In this document: positions 1 through 8,154 of the stretch, one piece after another
Layout of the letters: the number at the start of each line of letters is the position of its first letter
Numbering within the stretch: the stretch's first letter is position 1
NCBI RefSeq assembly: GCF_000311845.1
Contig: NZ_HE978574.1
Location: forward strand, 772,201 to 836,200
Source: Enorma massiliensis phI
GTDB taxonomy: Bacteria; Actinomycetota; Coriobacteriia; Coriobacteriales; Coriobacteriaceae
Reading direction: 5' to 3'
DNA length: 64,000 nt
Translations under genes and position numbers: made by a program
The notes under the pieces: generated by a model
Databases searched by the model: none
Told to the model about the DNA's origin: nothing
What the model saw: the letters and a program-made list of their open reading frames with translations, nothing else

Positions 1-99
1 GGCGGCTACGACGGGCGCGGGCCCTGCCGGGGCGCCGATCTCCTCCATTTCCACAAGGTACTGGGTTCCATCGATCGAGATTTTGAATTTACGCAGCAT
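1..99 (-). CDS. Biotin carboxyl carrier subunit of a Na+-pump decarboxylase (partial)
   Basis: Only the first 33 codons lie in the window; the gene runs off the left edge. It begins MLRKFKISIDGTQYLVEMEE and then enters an Ala/Pro-rich stretch, the usual start of the small biotinyl subunit of methylmalonyl-CoA, glutaconyl-CoA or oxaloacetate decarboxylases, whose biotin domain follows the Ala/Pro linker. In such complexes it carries the carboxyl group from the transferase to the membrane decarboxylase. Its ATG overlaps the last codons of the upstream delta-like subunit, so the two are probably translationally coupled. The biotin Lys motif is outside the window, so the substrate cannot be assigned. 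Confidence 0.75.
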   Translation of the reverse strand, partial: MLRKFKISIDGTQYLVEMEEIGAPAGPAPVVAA

Positions 100-481
100 C
101 GCTTTGGGTCCCTTCCATGTCCTTCTGCTTATAGATGCGCTTTACAGCAAACGAGCTCTTTTCCAGGGCTCCCGCGCCCAGTGCCGTCGCGATGACGGCG
201 ACGCGTTGATGCTCGGGGTTGGCGACCGAAACGCGCTTAACCACGAGCTTGCTTTCTTCTTGGGCGCCTGCGGCGATGGCCGAGGCGATGATGCATGCCG
301 GTAGATGCTCGGCGGGGTCGACGGGAAGGTAGGCGGGTACTTCTTCCCACTCATCCTGGGGGAATCCGGGCGCGATCTCGGGGCGCGCGGCATGCGCGCT
401 CGGCGATCCCGGGGCATCAGCCCTCCGCTTACGCTGCGCGGACCGCGAGAAGCGCTCGCGCAGCCAGGAACGAAAACCCAT
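89..481 (-). CDS. OadG-like / decarboxylase delta-type subunit
   Basis: This 130-aa protein starts at the ATG preceded by AAAGGACGG. Residues about 65-115 (IIASAIAAGAQEESKLVVKR and the following ATALGAGALEKSSF repeat-like stretch) resemble the soluble C-terminal region of OadG/MmdD-type accessory subunits of sodium-pump decarboxylases. I see no clear N-terminal membrane helix; the start is basic (MGFRSWLRERFSR), so it is either a shortened accessory subunit or a divergent one. It overlaps the start of the biotin carrier gene by 11 bases, which supports the operon assignment. The reading frame stays open upstream to about 706, but that extension has no ribosome-binding site. Confidence 0.6.
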   Translation of the reverse strand: MGFRSWLRERFSRSAQRKRRADAPGSPSAHAARPEIAPGFPQDEWEEVPAYLPVDPAEHLPACIIASAIAAGAQEESKLVVKRVSVANPEHQRVAVIATALGAGALEKSSFAVKRIYKQKDMEGTQSDAA

Positions 482-707
482 GTGTCCGTCCTTTCTCACG
501 CGCCCTTTGGGATGGGGAACACGCGGCGCGTGTGCATATGAAGATATTGTATAGGGAATGTAGTGGTTTGTGGGAGCTCGATGAAAACTCGTTGTGTGGA
601 GGTTCCAAGCATCTTGCCGCCCTCCTCCGCCGGTGACTACCGCTTCATGCGCGCGGGCATAATAGGCGAAGTCTAACAGCGTACGCACACGTGACATGGA
701 GGTCAAT
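482..707. promoter_or_regulatory. Divergent intergenic region, decarboxylase / superoxide reductase
   Basis: This 226-bp region separates two divergent genes. On the minus strand TATACAAT near 548-555 is a possible -10 for the decarboxylase genes. On the plus strand CATAAT at about 657-662 is a possible -10 for the superoxide reductase gene. Neither has a convincing -35 box. I see no repeat or RNA structure here. Confidence 0.35.
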
Positions 708-1070
708 ATGGCTACGTTTTATAAGAATGACGCGAACAACTTCCTCGCTGCCCTGCAGGTCGAGACTCCGGCTCCCGCGGGTTATCAGGCGCTCGACGCC
801 AATACGAGCGACGGTGCCGTCGAGAAGCATGTTCCTGTCGTCGAGATTGAGCACGAGGGCCGCCTCATCAAGGTGACGGTCGGCTCGACCGAGCATCCCA
901 TGGAGACGGCCCATTACATTCAGTGGATCGCGCTCGAGGCGGACGACCGTCTCGAGGTGCATCATCTCAAGCCCGGTCAGAGCCCCGTGGCGTTCTTCCC
1001 CGGCGGCGTTAAGGCCGGTACGGTGTACGCCTACTGCAACCTTCATGGGCTGTGGAAGGCAGAGTTCTAG
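708..1070 (+). CDS. Desulfoferrodoxin / superoxide reductase, class II-like
   Basis: This is a 120-aa protein that reduces superoxide to peroxide at a mononuclear iron centre, a typical defence of anaerobes. Family iron ligands are visible: the EKHVPVVE histidine, GSTEHPMETAHYIQWI (two histidines) and the C-terminal YCNLHGLW Cys/His pair. The N-terminal rubredoxin-like cysteines of class I desulfoferrodoxin (CxxC) are absent, so this is the single-iron form with a remnant N-terminal domain. The start at 708 follows GGAGGT; an in-frame ATG at 696 lies upstream of that ribosome-binding site and is unlikely. The gene is monocistronic, with a terminator just after it. Confidence 0.92.
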   Translation: MATFYKNDANNFLAALQVETPAPAGYQALDANTSDGAVEKHVPVVEIEHEGRLIKVTVGSTEHPMETAHYIQWIALEADDRLEVHHLKPGQSPVAFFPGGVKAGTVYAYCNLHGLWKAEF

Positions 1071-1095
1071 GCTCTTCGCTACCAATGGATGCGGA

Positions 1096-1121
1096 AGGGT
1101 CGCCTTCGGGCGGCCCTTTTT
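1096..1121 (+). terminator. Rho-independent terminator after superoxide reductase
   Basis: AGGGTCGCC, a TTCG loop and GGCGGCCCT form a 9-bp stem with one G-T pair, followed by TTTTT. Confidence 0.85.
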
Positions 1122-1197
1122 CGCATAAAATCGCAGAAGAGGTTTATGCATCGCCCGTGCGGGGCGCAGTGGGGCAGAGGGAGAGGGGGAGCGCCCT

Positions 1198-3204
1198 ATG
1201 AAGATCGCAATCGCGCAGATCGACATGCGTCTGGGTGACATCGACGCTATCTGCGCGCGCATCGAGGACCAGGCAGCCCTTGCGCACGAGCAGGGGACTC
1301 GGCTTCTCTGCACGCCGGTCCCCCTGTTCTCGGGCGCCGCGCCTGGCCCGATCGTCGAATCCGCGAACTTCCAGCACGATCTGATCGCCGGCCTGAGCGG
1401 CATGGCGATGCGGCTCGCCCAACTCGACATAGCCGCGCTCGTCCCCGCCTTCGTCGCGCACCAGGGTGCGTACATGCTCGAGGTGTTTTTGCTCAAAGAC
1501 GGGAATGTGTCGCCGCTGCGCACGCTCTTGGCGATTCGCCGCGAGCAGGCGGGCGATGACGACCTGTGGACGCCGCCCGTCTTCGATGTCGACGGCGTCC
1601 GCTGCGCGATCACCTTCGACGTCGAGCGCGCGGGCGAGCTCCTGCCTCCCGGGTGCGACCTTATGATTTACTTCCAGGCTGGATCGCTCGACGTTTCGCG
1701 AGTCGAGACATCGGCCGTAGCCGCCGTGCAGGACGGCCATTTCCGTCCCGTTGCCGTCAAGCGCAGCCTCTGGCTCGCTTGCGTGGCGCCGGTTGGCGGC
1801 TTCGACGGAGCCATCTATGCGGGCGGTTCCTTCGTGATGGATGACTGCGGACGAGTCGTGGCGGCCTCGCCGTGCTTTGAGGAAGACCTGCTCGTGCAGG
1901 ATGTTCAACGCGGTACGACCGTGCCGTGCATCGAAGACCACGAGTTACCGCATTTCAATCGGTCGGAATGGCTGTGGGACGGGCTTCGCGTGGGCCTCGT
2001 GGACGCTGCGACGGCGTGCGGGTGCTCGCGGGCCGCGCTCGTGCTCGATGGCAGCCTGCCCAGTTCACTCGCTGCGACGCTCTGCGTCGATGCCTTCGGG
2101 CCGCGAAACGTCGTCGGCCTGTTTGTGGCGCGGTCCGGCATGCGGACGCCTGCGCAGGATGCGGCCGAGCGGGAACGGGTCGAGCGCGTGCGCGACCTTG
2201 TCGCATCGCTGCACATCCGCCTTGTCGAGCGTGCGGAGCCCGATTGCGCAGCGCTGCTTGACCGGGACGAGTCGCGCATCGCCGTTCCCGGCGACGATGC
2301 TGCCGTTCGCCGGGCATCGGCTCATCTGGCCCAGCTCTTCCTCGACGACATCGCGCATGCCGAGCATGCCTTGCCGGTAAGCTCGCTCACCAAGACCGAC
2401 TACGCCCTCGCGCCCGAGGGTGCGGGCGGGTCGCTGCCGGGGCAGATCGCTCCGTTCGGCGACGTGTACCTTACAGCGCTGGAGTTCGTGGCCCGCATGC
2501 GCAACCGCGCGGGCGCCGCGGTGCCGGCCGCCCTCGTCTCGTTGCGTGCGGTGAAGTCGTATCTCGATGGCATCATCAGGAGAGCCGCCGCACTCGAGGC
2601 ATCGCGTCCCTACTATGCGGTTCGCGTCGCCGAGGCGTTGGGCGCGCTCGAGCCGAGCCAAATCGACGCGGCGCTCGAGGCCCATATCGATCGCGACCTT
2701 CCACTCGACGACCTTCCGCTTGCGGCAACGAGGCCGGATGCGGCGGCGCTTCTGCTCATGCTCGTTCGCCGGGGCGAAGCAGCTCGCCGCGCGCTGCCCC
2801 TGGTGCCTGCGGTTTCGGCTCGTTCCTTCGGCGAGCGGGCCTGGCCGGTCGATCTTGCGTGGTCCGATCTGGGCCGGCATGGAGCCGATCCGCTCGATCT
2901 TGCGGGGCTTGCGCGCGCCGCAATCGAGCGTGCGGAATCGCGCGGGGAAGCGCTGAGCGCACGGGTGCGCGGCGAGATCATGGGGCTGGTGGGGAGCCTT
3001 CTTGGCATCACGCCCGAGCAGCTCGAGGCGATGTCTACGGAAGAGGGCCGGCAGCAGCTGGGCGGGCAGCTCCCCCAGCTCGAGGACCAGGTCCAGCGCG
3101 CGCTGCACGACCTCTTCGAAGGGGGCTCCGCCGATGGCGAGGAGGGCGGCAACCCGTTTGCCGGCCCTGCTGCCCGTGGCTTCTCGTTCTTCTCGCAAAA
3201 CTAG
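1198..3204 (+). CDS. NAD+ synthetase-like protein, both active sites degenerate
   Basis: The 668-aa protein has the fold order of glutamine-dependent NAD synthetase: an N-terminal nitrilase domain (about 1-250) and a C-terminal ATP-pyrophosphatase domain (about 265-545). It starts MKIAIAQIDMRLGD, as NadE does. The nitrilase Glu-Lys-Cys triad is missing: the PELALTGY region reads TPVPLFSG, the lysine position reads RTLLAIR, and the ICED cysteine position reads ITFD (about 138-141). In the synthetase domain the SGGxDSS P-loop reads DGSLPSSL (284-291), although the flanking VDAFGPRNVVGLFV and IAPFGDVYLTALEF match the family. The C-terminal 120 residues are specific. The likely role is structural or regulatory rather than amidotransfer; this is inference. 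It lies just upstream of ruvC. Confidence 0.75.
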   Translation: MKIAIAQIDMRLGDIDAICARIEDQAALAHEQGTRLLCTPVPLFSGAAPGPIVESANFQHDLIAGLSGMAMRLAQLDIAALVPAFVAHQGAYMLEVFLLKDGNVSPLRTLLAIRREQAGDDDLWTPPVFDVDGVRCAITFDVERAGELLPPGCDLMIYFQAGSLDVSRVETSAVAAVQDGHFRPVAVKRSLWLACVAPVGGFDGAIYAGGSFVMDDCGRVVAASPCFEEDLLVQDVQRGTTVPCIEDHELPHFNRSEWLWDGLRVGLVDAATACGCSRAALVLDGSLPSSLAATLCVDAFGPRNVVGLFVARSGMRTPAQDAAERERVERVRDLVASLHIRLVERAEPDCAALLDRDESRIAVPGDDAAVRRASAHLAQLFLDDIAHAEHALPVSSLTKTDYALAPEGAGGSLPGQIAPFGDVYLTALEFVARMRNRAGAAVPAALVSLRAVKSYLDGIIRRAAALEASRPYYAVRVAEALGALEPSQIDAALEAHIDRDLPLDDLPLAATRPDAAALLLMLVRRGEAARRALPLVPAVSARSFGERAWPVDLAWSDLGRHGADPLDLAGLARAAIERAESRGEALSARVRGEIMGLVGSLLGITPEQLEAMSTEEGRQQLGGQLPQLEDQVQRALHDLFEGGSADGEEGGNPFAGPAARGFSFFSQN

Positions 3205-3222
3205 TGCCCGCCTCCGCCTCGC

Positions 3223-3261
3223 TATGATATGATACTAGAACAGATGTTCGAAATCTCGAAC
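3223..3261 (+). promoter_or_regulatory. Promoter with LexA-type SOS box before ruvCAB
   Basis: A TATGAT -10-like element (3223-3228) is followed by GAACAGATGTTC (3238-3249), a perfect match to the GAAC-N4-GTTC core of Gram-positive LexA boxes. A second overlapping dyad, GTTCGA-AATC-TCGAAC, occupies 3246-3261. The position over the transcription start is suited to repression. ruvAB are classic SOS genes, so control by LexA is likely here; the lexA gene itself is not in the window. Confidence 0.75.
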
Positions 3262-3303
3262 ATGCCGTGTGGAGGCATCCAGAGCTGATTGAGGGGAGGG
3301 CCG

Positions 3304-3828
3304 ATGGTCGTCTTGGGAATCGACCCCGGGCTGGCGAATACCGGCTGGGGCGTCGTGGAGGAGCGCCGCGGCATATGCCGTTGCCGTGCCTACGGGTGCA
3401 TCCATACGACGACCGAGGCCGACCTCGCGGCGCGCCTTCGGCACATCGTCGACGAACTCGTTTCGGTTGTCGATCGGTATCAGCCGCATGCGGCGGCGGT
3501 CGAGGGCATCTATTTCGGGGCGAATGTCCGCTCGGCCATCCCCACGGCACATGCGCGCGGCGCTGCGCTCGTTGCCTGTTCCCTTGCGGGCGTCGAGGTG
3601 GGGGAATATACCCCCATGCAGATTAAGCAAGCGGTTGTGGGGACGGGCGCTGCAGATAAGCGTCAGGTAACCTATATGGTCCGCAGCCTCCTGAACCTCG
3701 ATCACGACCCCAAGCCCGACCACGCGGCCGACGCCCTCGCGTGCGCGATCTGCCATGCGAACCTCTGGCGCACCGCGGCCGCTACGGACGGCGCCTATGT
3801 CAAGGAGAAGGGAAACCCCTACGCATGA
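3304..3828 (+). CDS. ruvC: Crossover junction endodeoxyribonuclease RuvC
   Basis: This 174-aa Holliday-junction resolvase has the RNase H-like motifs in order: GIDPG with D7, AVEGIYFGANVRSA with E67, and DHAADALACAI with D139 and D143, giving the four acidic metal ligands. The QIKQAVVGTGAADKRQV motif is also canonical. The start at 3304 follows GGGGAGGG; an in-frame TTG at 3289 falls on that ribosome-binding site. Its TGA overlaps the ruvA ATG (ATGA). The gene order ruvC-ruvA-ruvB is standard for actinobacteria. Confidence 0.97.
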   Translation: MVVLGIDPGLANTGWGVVEERRGICRCRAYGCIHTTTEADLAARLRHIVDELVSVVDRYQPHAAAVEGIYFGANVRSAIPTAHARGAALVACSLAGVEVGEYTPMQIKQAVVGTGAADKRQVTYMVRSLLNLDHDPKPDHAADALACAICHANLWRTAAATDGAYVKEKGNPYA

Positions 3829-4439
3829 TCGCTCAACTCCACGGAATCCTGCTCGAGGCCACCCTCTCGGTGGCGGTGCTCGACGTTTCGGGTATCGGGT
3901 TCGAGGTCGGCATCTCGGGCATGACGGCGGCCTCTCTGCCCCCGCTCGGTGAAGAGGTGCGGCTCTATACGCGGATGCGCATCGGCAACGATGCCGTCGC
4001 GCTCTTTGGCTTCGCCACCGTCGAGGAGCGCACGATGTTCGATCGCTTGGTTGCGGTTTCAAGCGTGGGACCGCGTCTTGCGCTCGCAGTGCTGTCCAAG
4101 TATTCCGTCTCGCAGATCTACTCCATCGTCATGGCCGAAGACACCACGGGCATGTCTGCGGTGCCTGGCGTGGGAAAGAAAACGGCGCAGCGGCTTATCC
4201 TCGAGCTCAAGGGCACGCTTGCCAAAGACCATGGCCTCGCTGCAGCCGATGTACCCGCCGCGGGCCAGCTCCCGCTCAGCCGCGCTGCCTCGTCGCCGCT
4301 TGACGACGCGCGCGCCGCGCTCCTTTCCATGGGCTTCAGCCCGCAGGAGACCGATCTTGCCCTCGACGGGTATGATGAGGGCATGCGGGTGGAAGACCTG
4401 CTCGCGGCCGCACTGAAGAGACTCGGGATGGATGCATGA
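3825..4439 (+). CDS. ruvA: Holliday junction DNA helicase subunit RuvA
   Basis: This 204-aa protein binds the four-way junction and recruits RuvB. It has the N-terminal OB fold ([12 protein letters not shown]... [17 protein letters not shown]), tandem helix-hairpin-helix motifs ([13 protein letters not shown] and [17 protein letters not shown]) and the C-terminal UBA-like domain ([21 protein letters not shown]) that contacts RuvB. The length is normal for the family. It overlaps ruvC by ATGA at the start and ruvB by ATGA at the end, so the three proteins are translationally coupled. Confidence 0.97.
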   Translation: MIAQLHGILLEATLSVAVLDVSGIGFEVGISGMTAASLPPLGEEVRLYTRMRIGNDAVALFGFATVEERTMFDRLVAVSSVGPRLALAVLSKYSVSQIYSIVMAEDTTGMSAVPGVGKKTAQRLILELKGTLAKDHGLAAADVPAAGQLPLSRAASSPLDDARAALLSMGFSPQETDLALDGYDEGMRVEDLLAAALKRLGMDA

Positions 4440-5518
4440 TGTGGGAAGCGGATGAACAGGACCTGTGGCAGGACGTGCCGCAGCGGCACGGTGCAGCGAA
4501 CGGTCCGGCTGCGGCCCGCGGCGATCGCTTCGTGACGGGCAATCTCACCTCAGACGACCTCGATGTGGAGCGCAGCCTGCGCCCCCAGCTTCTTGACGAC
4601 TATTGCGGCCAGGAGCATATCAAGCAGAGCCTGCGCATCCTCATCGAAGCGGCACAGAGTCGTGGCGAAACGCTCGACCACGTGATTTTCTCCGGCCCTC
4701 CGGGCCTCGGCAAGACGACGCTCGCCTCGGTGCTCGCCAACGAGCTCGGTGCGCAGATTAAGACGACATCCGGCCCGGCCATCGAGCGCACGGGCGACCT
4801 CGCGGCCATCTTAACCAATCTTCAACCGGGCGACGTGCTCTTCATCGACGAGATTCACCGGCTGAACCGTTCCGTCGAGGAGATTCTTTATCCTGCGATG
4901 GAAGACTTCGCGCTCGATATCGTGATCGGCAAGGGGCCGGCCGCGCGTTCCATCCGGCTCGAGATCCCGCACTTCACCCTTGTGGGGGCGACCACTCGCT
5001 CGGGCATGCTCACAGGGCCTCTGCGCGACCGCTTCGGCATCTCGTTCCGCTTGGACTATTACGCAATCGAGGACCTCGCCCAGATCGTTGAGCGCTCCGC
5101 CTCGATTCTGGGGGTGCAGATCGATCACGATTCCGCGGTCGAGATCGGCTCCCGTTCACGTGGTACCCCGCGCCTGGCAAACCGCCTGCTCAAGCGTGTG
5201 CGCGACTACGCGCAGGTGCGCGGCAGCGGCGCCATCGACCTCAAGACCGCTCGCGAGGCCCTCGAGTTCTTCGAGATCGACGAACTCGGTCTCGATTGGA
5301 TGGACATCCGCATCCTGGAAACGCTCGCCCAGACGTTCCGCGGCCGTGCGGTTGGTCTCAGCACGCTGGCGAGCGCCGTAGGGGAGGACCCCTCCACGCT
5401 CGAGGACGTCTACGAGCCCTACCTCCTGCAGCGTGGCCTCATCGTGCGTACCCCGCAGGGCCGCATGGCCACAACCGCCGCCTTCGACCACCTTGGCATG
5501 AAGCCGCCCACAGCGTAG
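4436..5518 (+). CDS. ruvB: Holliday junction branch-migration ATPase RuvB
   Basis: This 360-aa AAA+ ATPase drives branch migration with RuvA. The Walker A GPPGLGKT is at 87-94, Walker B is [10 protein letters not shown], sensor 1 is [18 protein letters not shown], and a C-terminal winged helix ends near the stop. The first 40 residues ([16 protein letters not shown]...) form a longer, poorly conserved extension than in E. coli RuvB. The ATG at 4436 overlaps the ruvA stop. Confidence 0.97.
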   Translation: MMWEADEQDLWQDVPQRHGAANGPAAARGDRFVTGNLTSDDLDVERSLRPQLLDDYCGQEHIKQSLRILIEAAQSRGETLDHVIFSGPPGLGKTTLASVLANELGAQIKTTSGPAIERTGDLAAILTNLQPGDVLFIDEIHRLNRSVEEILYPAMEDFALDIVIGKGPAARSIRLEIPHFTLVGATTRSGMLTGPLRDRFGISFRLDYYAIEDLAQIVERSASILGVQIDHDSAVEIGSRSRGTPRLANRLLKRVRDYAQVRGSGAIDLKTAREALEFFEIDELGLDWMDIRILETLAQTFRGRAVGLSTLASAVGEDPSTLEDVYEPYLLQRGLIVRTPQGRMATTAAFDHLGMKPPTA

Positions 5519-5782
5519 CTAATTTCGCTAGAGGAGCCGCCTCTGCCCGTTGCGGGAAATGGCCCCGCTGCTTCCTTTTGTGGGGTGATGCCCGCAGGGG
5601 TAGGTCGTGTGCTGGCATCTCGTCGTTGTGCCCACCGCGCGGTGCGATGCCGCAAAGCGGCGAACCCCCGAGCGCGCAGCATCCCATTATTGTGCCCCAC
5701 CGCACAGGGCGATGCCGCAAAGCGGCGAGCCCTCCAAGCCCTCGCCATGTCCCATCCAGCCCAATCGCGCAGCCCGCACGCA
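5519..5782. repeat. Intergenic region with a tandem GC-rich direct repeat
   Basis: This gap lies between convergent ruvB and the cold-shock gene. A segment beginning TTGTGCCCACCGC near 5626 and containing GATGCCGCAAAGCGGCGA recurs about 60 bases later, near 5688 (TTGTGCCCCACCGC...GATGCCGCAAAGCGGCGA). Each copy includes a small palindrome, GCCGC-AAA-GCGGC. I see no coding capacity that looks real. Confidence 0.5.
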
Positions 5783-5881
5783 GGGGCGCTCCCCCGTTTC
5801 TCCTGCGCAGTTTCGCAGAAAGGCCCAGCAAAGCTGGGCCTTTCGAGAATGTATGAGCAAGGAGAAACGGGGGAGCGCCCC
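5783..5881 (-). terminator. Two-helix 3'-end element, copy 1 (after cold-shock gene)
   Basis: A perfect 22-bp outer stem (5783-5804 with 5860-5881) encloses a 12-bp inner hairpin (5818-5844, loop AAA). Read in the direction of the cold-shock gene, the inner helix is flanked by TGCTCATACATTCTCG and CTGCGAAACTGCGC. The same two linkers recur at 12.2 kb and 48.6 kb around different helices. The outer arm starts 15 bases after the gene's stop. It probably acts as a terminator or 3'-end stabiliser. Confidence 0.7.
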
Positions 5882-5896
5882 GCCGGGAGCAGGACC

Positions 5897-6124
5897 CTAC
5901 GCGATCTTCCTCACATTGAGCGCCTGCGTCTCGCCCGGCTTCTTTCCCGGACCGACCTCGAATTCAACACGGTCGCCCTCGTCAAGGGTCTTGAAGCCGT
6001 CCATCTGAATCGCGCTGAAGTGCACGAAGATGTCGGACTTGGTGCCGTCGGCGGGCGCGTCGTCGGGGGCGATGAAGCCGTAGCCCTTCTCGCGGAAGAA
6101 GGACTTCTTGATCGTTCCGGTCAT
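5897..6124 (-). CDS. Cold-shock domain protein
   Basis: This 75-aa single-OB-fold nucleic-acid-binding protein has both RNA-binding motifs, KGYGFIAPD and DIFVHFSAI, as in CspA-type RNA chaperones. It has an acidic insert (DAPADGTKS) between the two motifs. The start follows GAAAGGTACAGC. It is monocistronic, and its 3' end carries the two-helix element. Such proteins melt mRNA structures at low temperature or in stationary phase; which of these applies cannot be told from the sequence. Confidence 0.93.
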   Translation of the reverse strand: MTGTIKKSFFREKGYGFIAPDDAPADGTKSDIFVHFSAIQMDGFKTLDEGDRVEFEVGPGKKPGETQALNVRKIA

Positions 6125-6365
6125 GCTGTACCTTTCTTTCTACGCTCTCATGCGAGCGGGTCGTGCGCCGGCGGTCGCCGACACGAAGACTAAGCATACC
6201 CCTAACGCCCCCTCGTCAATCCGAGATTCGCGGTCGCAAGGGCATGCAGTGTGCCCCCTTGCAGAACCCTTACGTTGGGTGGGTGAATGTCCGCGCGTGG
6301 GGGTACACTTGATGGTGCGTAGCCCGCTCGGGCACGTGACCTGTACGCTCAAGCAAGGAGGCTTC
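6125..6365. other. Divergent intergenic region, csp / C69 dipeptidase
   Basis: These 241 bp hold the promoters of two divergent genes. The cold-shock leader (6125-6190) is pyrimidine-rich on the plus strand. The dipeptidase ribosome-binding site is AAGGAGGC just before 6366. I find no convincing -35/-10 pair and no long repeat. Confidence 0.3.
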
Positions 6366-8009
6366 ATGCCCTGCACTACCATTCTCATCGGCAAGAAGGC
6401 GAGCTACGACGGTTCGACCATCGTTGCTCGCAACGAGGACTCACCGAACGGGCAGTTTGAGCCCAAGCGCCTCACGGTTGTCCATCCAAGCGAGCAGCCG
6501 CGCACCTACACTTCGACCGCTTCGCACCTCACTATCGAGCTGCCGGATAACCCCATGCGCTACACCGCCGTGCCCGATGCCATCGAGGGCCACGGTCCTT
6601 GGGCGGCGGCAGGCTTCAACGAGCTTAACGTGGGCATGAGCGCCACGGAAACCATCACTTCGAACCCGCGTGTGCTCGGCGCGGACCCGCTCGTCGTCTA
6701 CAAGCCCGCAAAGGGCACCGAAGGCGAGGAGGGCTACGTGCCCGCGGTTCCCGGTGGCATCGGCGAGGAGGACATGGTCACGCTCGTGCTGCCCTATATC
6801 AAGAGCGCTCGCGACGGCGTTCGGAGGCTGGGCGAGCTTCTGGAGCGTTACGGCACGTACGAGATGAACGGCATCGCATTCAGCGATGTGGACGAGATCT
6901 GGTGGCTCGAGACCATCGGCGGCCATCATTGGATCGCGAAGCGCGTGCCGGACGATTCGTATGTGACCATGCCCAATCAGCTTGGCATCGACTACTTCGA
7001 CCTCGCGGATGCCGAGGGCGATGAGGTCGAGCACATGGCGAGCCCCGACCTGCGGAGCTGGATGGCAGAGCATCACCTTGACCTCACGCTGCTGCGCCCC
7101 GAGGTCTTCGACGATATCTACGACGACTTTGCGGACGACCTCGCAGACGACGTGGAGCAAGATGACGAGGACGACTTCGCAGACGGGCTTCTCGACCTCA
7201 TCGAGGACGTGCGTGCCGGCATGCTCAATGGCGATATCTTCAATCCGCGGCAGGCGTTCGGAAGCCACAGCGAGAGCGACCACGTATATAACACGCCGCG
7301 CGCGTGGTACATGCAGCGCTGCCTGAACCCGAGCGACGGCTGGGACGGGCCTGCCGCCGTCTTTGGCCCCGAGTCTGATGACATCCCGTGGTCGCGCGTC
7401 CCGGAGCGCAAGCTCACGATCGAGGATGTGAAGGACGTGCTCTCCGCGCACTATCAGGGCACGCCGTTCGACCCCTATGGCACCATGGGTAACGCCGCTT
7501 CGCGCAACCGCTACCGCCCCATCGGCATCAATCGCAACGGCCAGCTCGCGGTGCTGCAGCTCCGCCCCTATGCACCTGAAGCGTACCGAGCCGTTCAGTG
7601 GATGGCGTTTGGCTCGAATCCGTTCAACGCCCTCGTCCCGTTCTATGCAAACGTCGATGAGCTGCCCGAGTACCTCGGCAATACCGGTGCCCGCGTGACG
7701 AGCGAAAGCTTCTACTGGGCGAACCGCATCATCGCCGCCCTCGCCGACGCGCGCTTCCATGAAAACGCGGCTGCGGTCGAGGCATACCAGGAGAAGATGG
7801 CTGCCCTGGGTCACAAGATGCTCCATGAGACCGATGCCGCCGTGGCGGGCCTTGATGTGGCTGCGGTGCCGGAGAAGCTCGCAGCGGCGAACAGCGATCT
7901 CGCTTCCGAACTCAAGTGCGCAACGGAGGAGCTGCTCGGCAAGGTGCTCTATACCACGAGCTGCGCGATGAAGAACGGCTTCGCGATGTCTGACAACGTG
8001 CGCGAATAG
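6366..8009 (+). CDS. C69-family dipeptidase (PepD-like)
   Basis: This 547-aa protein belongs to the N-terminal-nucleophile peptidase family C69 (dipeptidase A type). The predicted nucleophile is Cys3 in MPCTTILIGKKASYDGSTIVARNED, a motif typical of the family; the protein would need only removal of the first residues to expose it. Further family blocks are GPWAAAGFNELNVGMSATET and FSDVDEIWWLETIGGHHWIA. An acidic stretch (DDFADDLADDVEQDDEDDFAD, split in the middle by EQ) is at about 255-275. There is no signal peptide, so a cytoplasmic role in peptide catabolism is likely. The start at 6366 follows AAGGAGGC. Confidence 0.9.
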   Translation: MPCTTILIGKKASYDGSTIVARNEDSPNGQFEPKRLTVVHPSEQPRTYTSTASHLTIELPDNPMRYTAVPDAIEGHGPWAAAGFNELNVGMSATETITSNPRVLGADPLVVYKPAKGTEGEEGYVPAVPGGIGEEDMVTLVLPYIKSARDGVRRLGELLERYGTYEMNGIAFSDVDEIWWLETIGGHHWIAKRVPDDSYVTMPNQLGIDYFDLADAEGDEVEHMASPDLRSWMAEHHLDLTLLRPEVFDDIYDDFADDLADDVEQDDEDDFADGLLDLIEDVRAGMLNGDIFNPRQAFGSHSESDHVYNTPRAWYMQRCLNPSDGWDGPAAVFGPESDDIPWSRVPERKLTIEDVKDVLSAHYQGTPFDPYGTMGNAASRNRYRPIGINRNGQLAVLQLRPYAPEAYRAVQWMAFGSNPFNALVPFYANVDELPEYLGNTGARVTSESFYWANRIIAALADARFHENAAAVEAYQEKMAALGHKMLHETDAAVAGLDVAAVPEKLAAANSDLASELKCATEELLGKVLYTTSCAMKNGFAMSDNVRE

Positions 8010-8154
8010 ACCGGTCAACCGGATTGGCAACGGGGCCAAGGGAAGTTGCCGGCCCCGCCCCGTTGTTACCGCAGCGCTCCTTTGGGGTACAAGGGGAGCA
8101 ACGAAAACCGCGGCGCTCGGGCTAGCTGCGCGTCCGCTCGTTTGAGGAGGCAAC
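8010..8154 (+). promoter_or_regulatory. Leader of the phasin-like/UbiB pair
   Basis: Besides the hairpin at 8028-8065, GGTACAAGG near 8086 may be a -10-like element. Nothing else is evident. Confidence 0.3.
8028..8065 (+). terminator. Possible hairpin terminator after C69 dipeptidase
   Basis: CAACGGGG (8028-8035) pairs with CCCCGTTG (8058-8065), with further GC pairing inside. There is no clear T-run, so it may act as a 3' stem rather than a simple intrinsic terminator. Confidence 0.45.

Noticed and set aside
89-706. A 205-codon frame extending the decarboxylase subunit upstream
   Set aside because: The upstream part lacks a ribosome-binding site and is not protein-like; the ATG at 481 has a good one.
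645-1613. Long minus-strand frame over superoxide reductase and the NadE-like gene
   Set aside because: It is a shadow of the GC-rich codons of real plus-strand genes, with no family similarity.
5626-5745. CRISPR-like array
   Set aside because: Only two degenerate copies with a 60-base period are present, with no constant spacers or cas genes.
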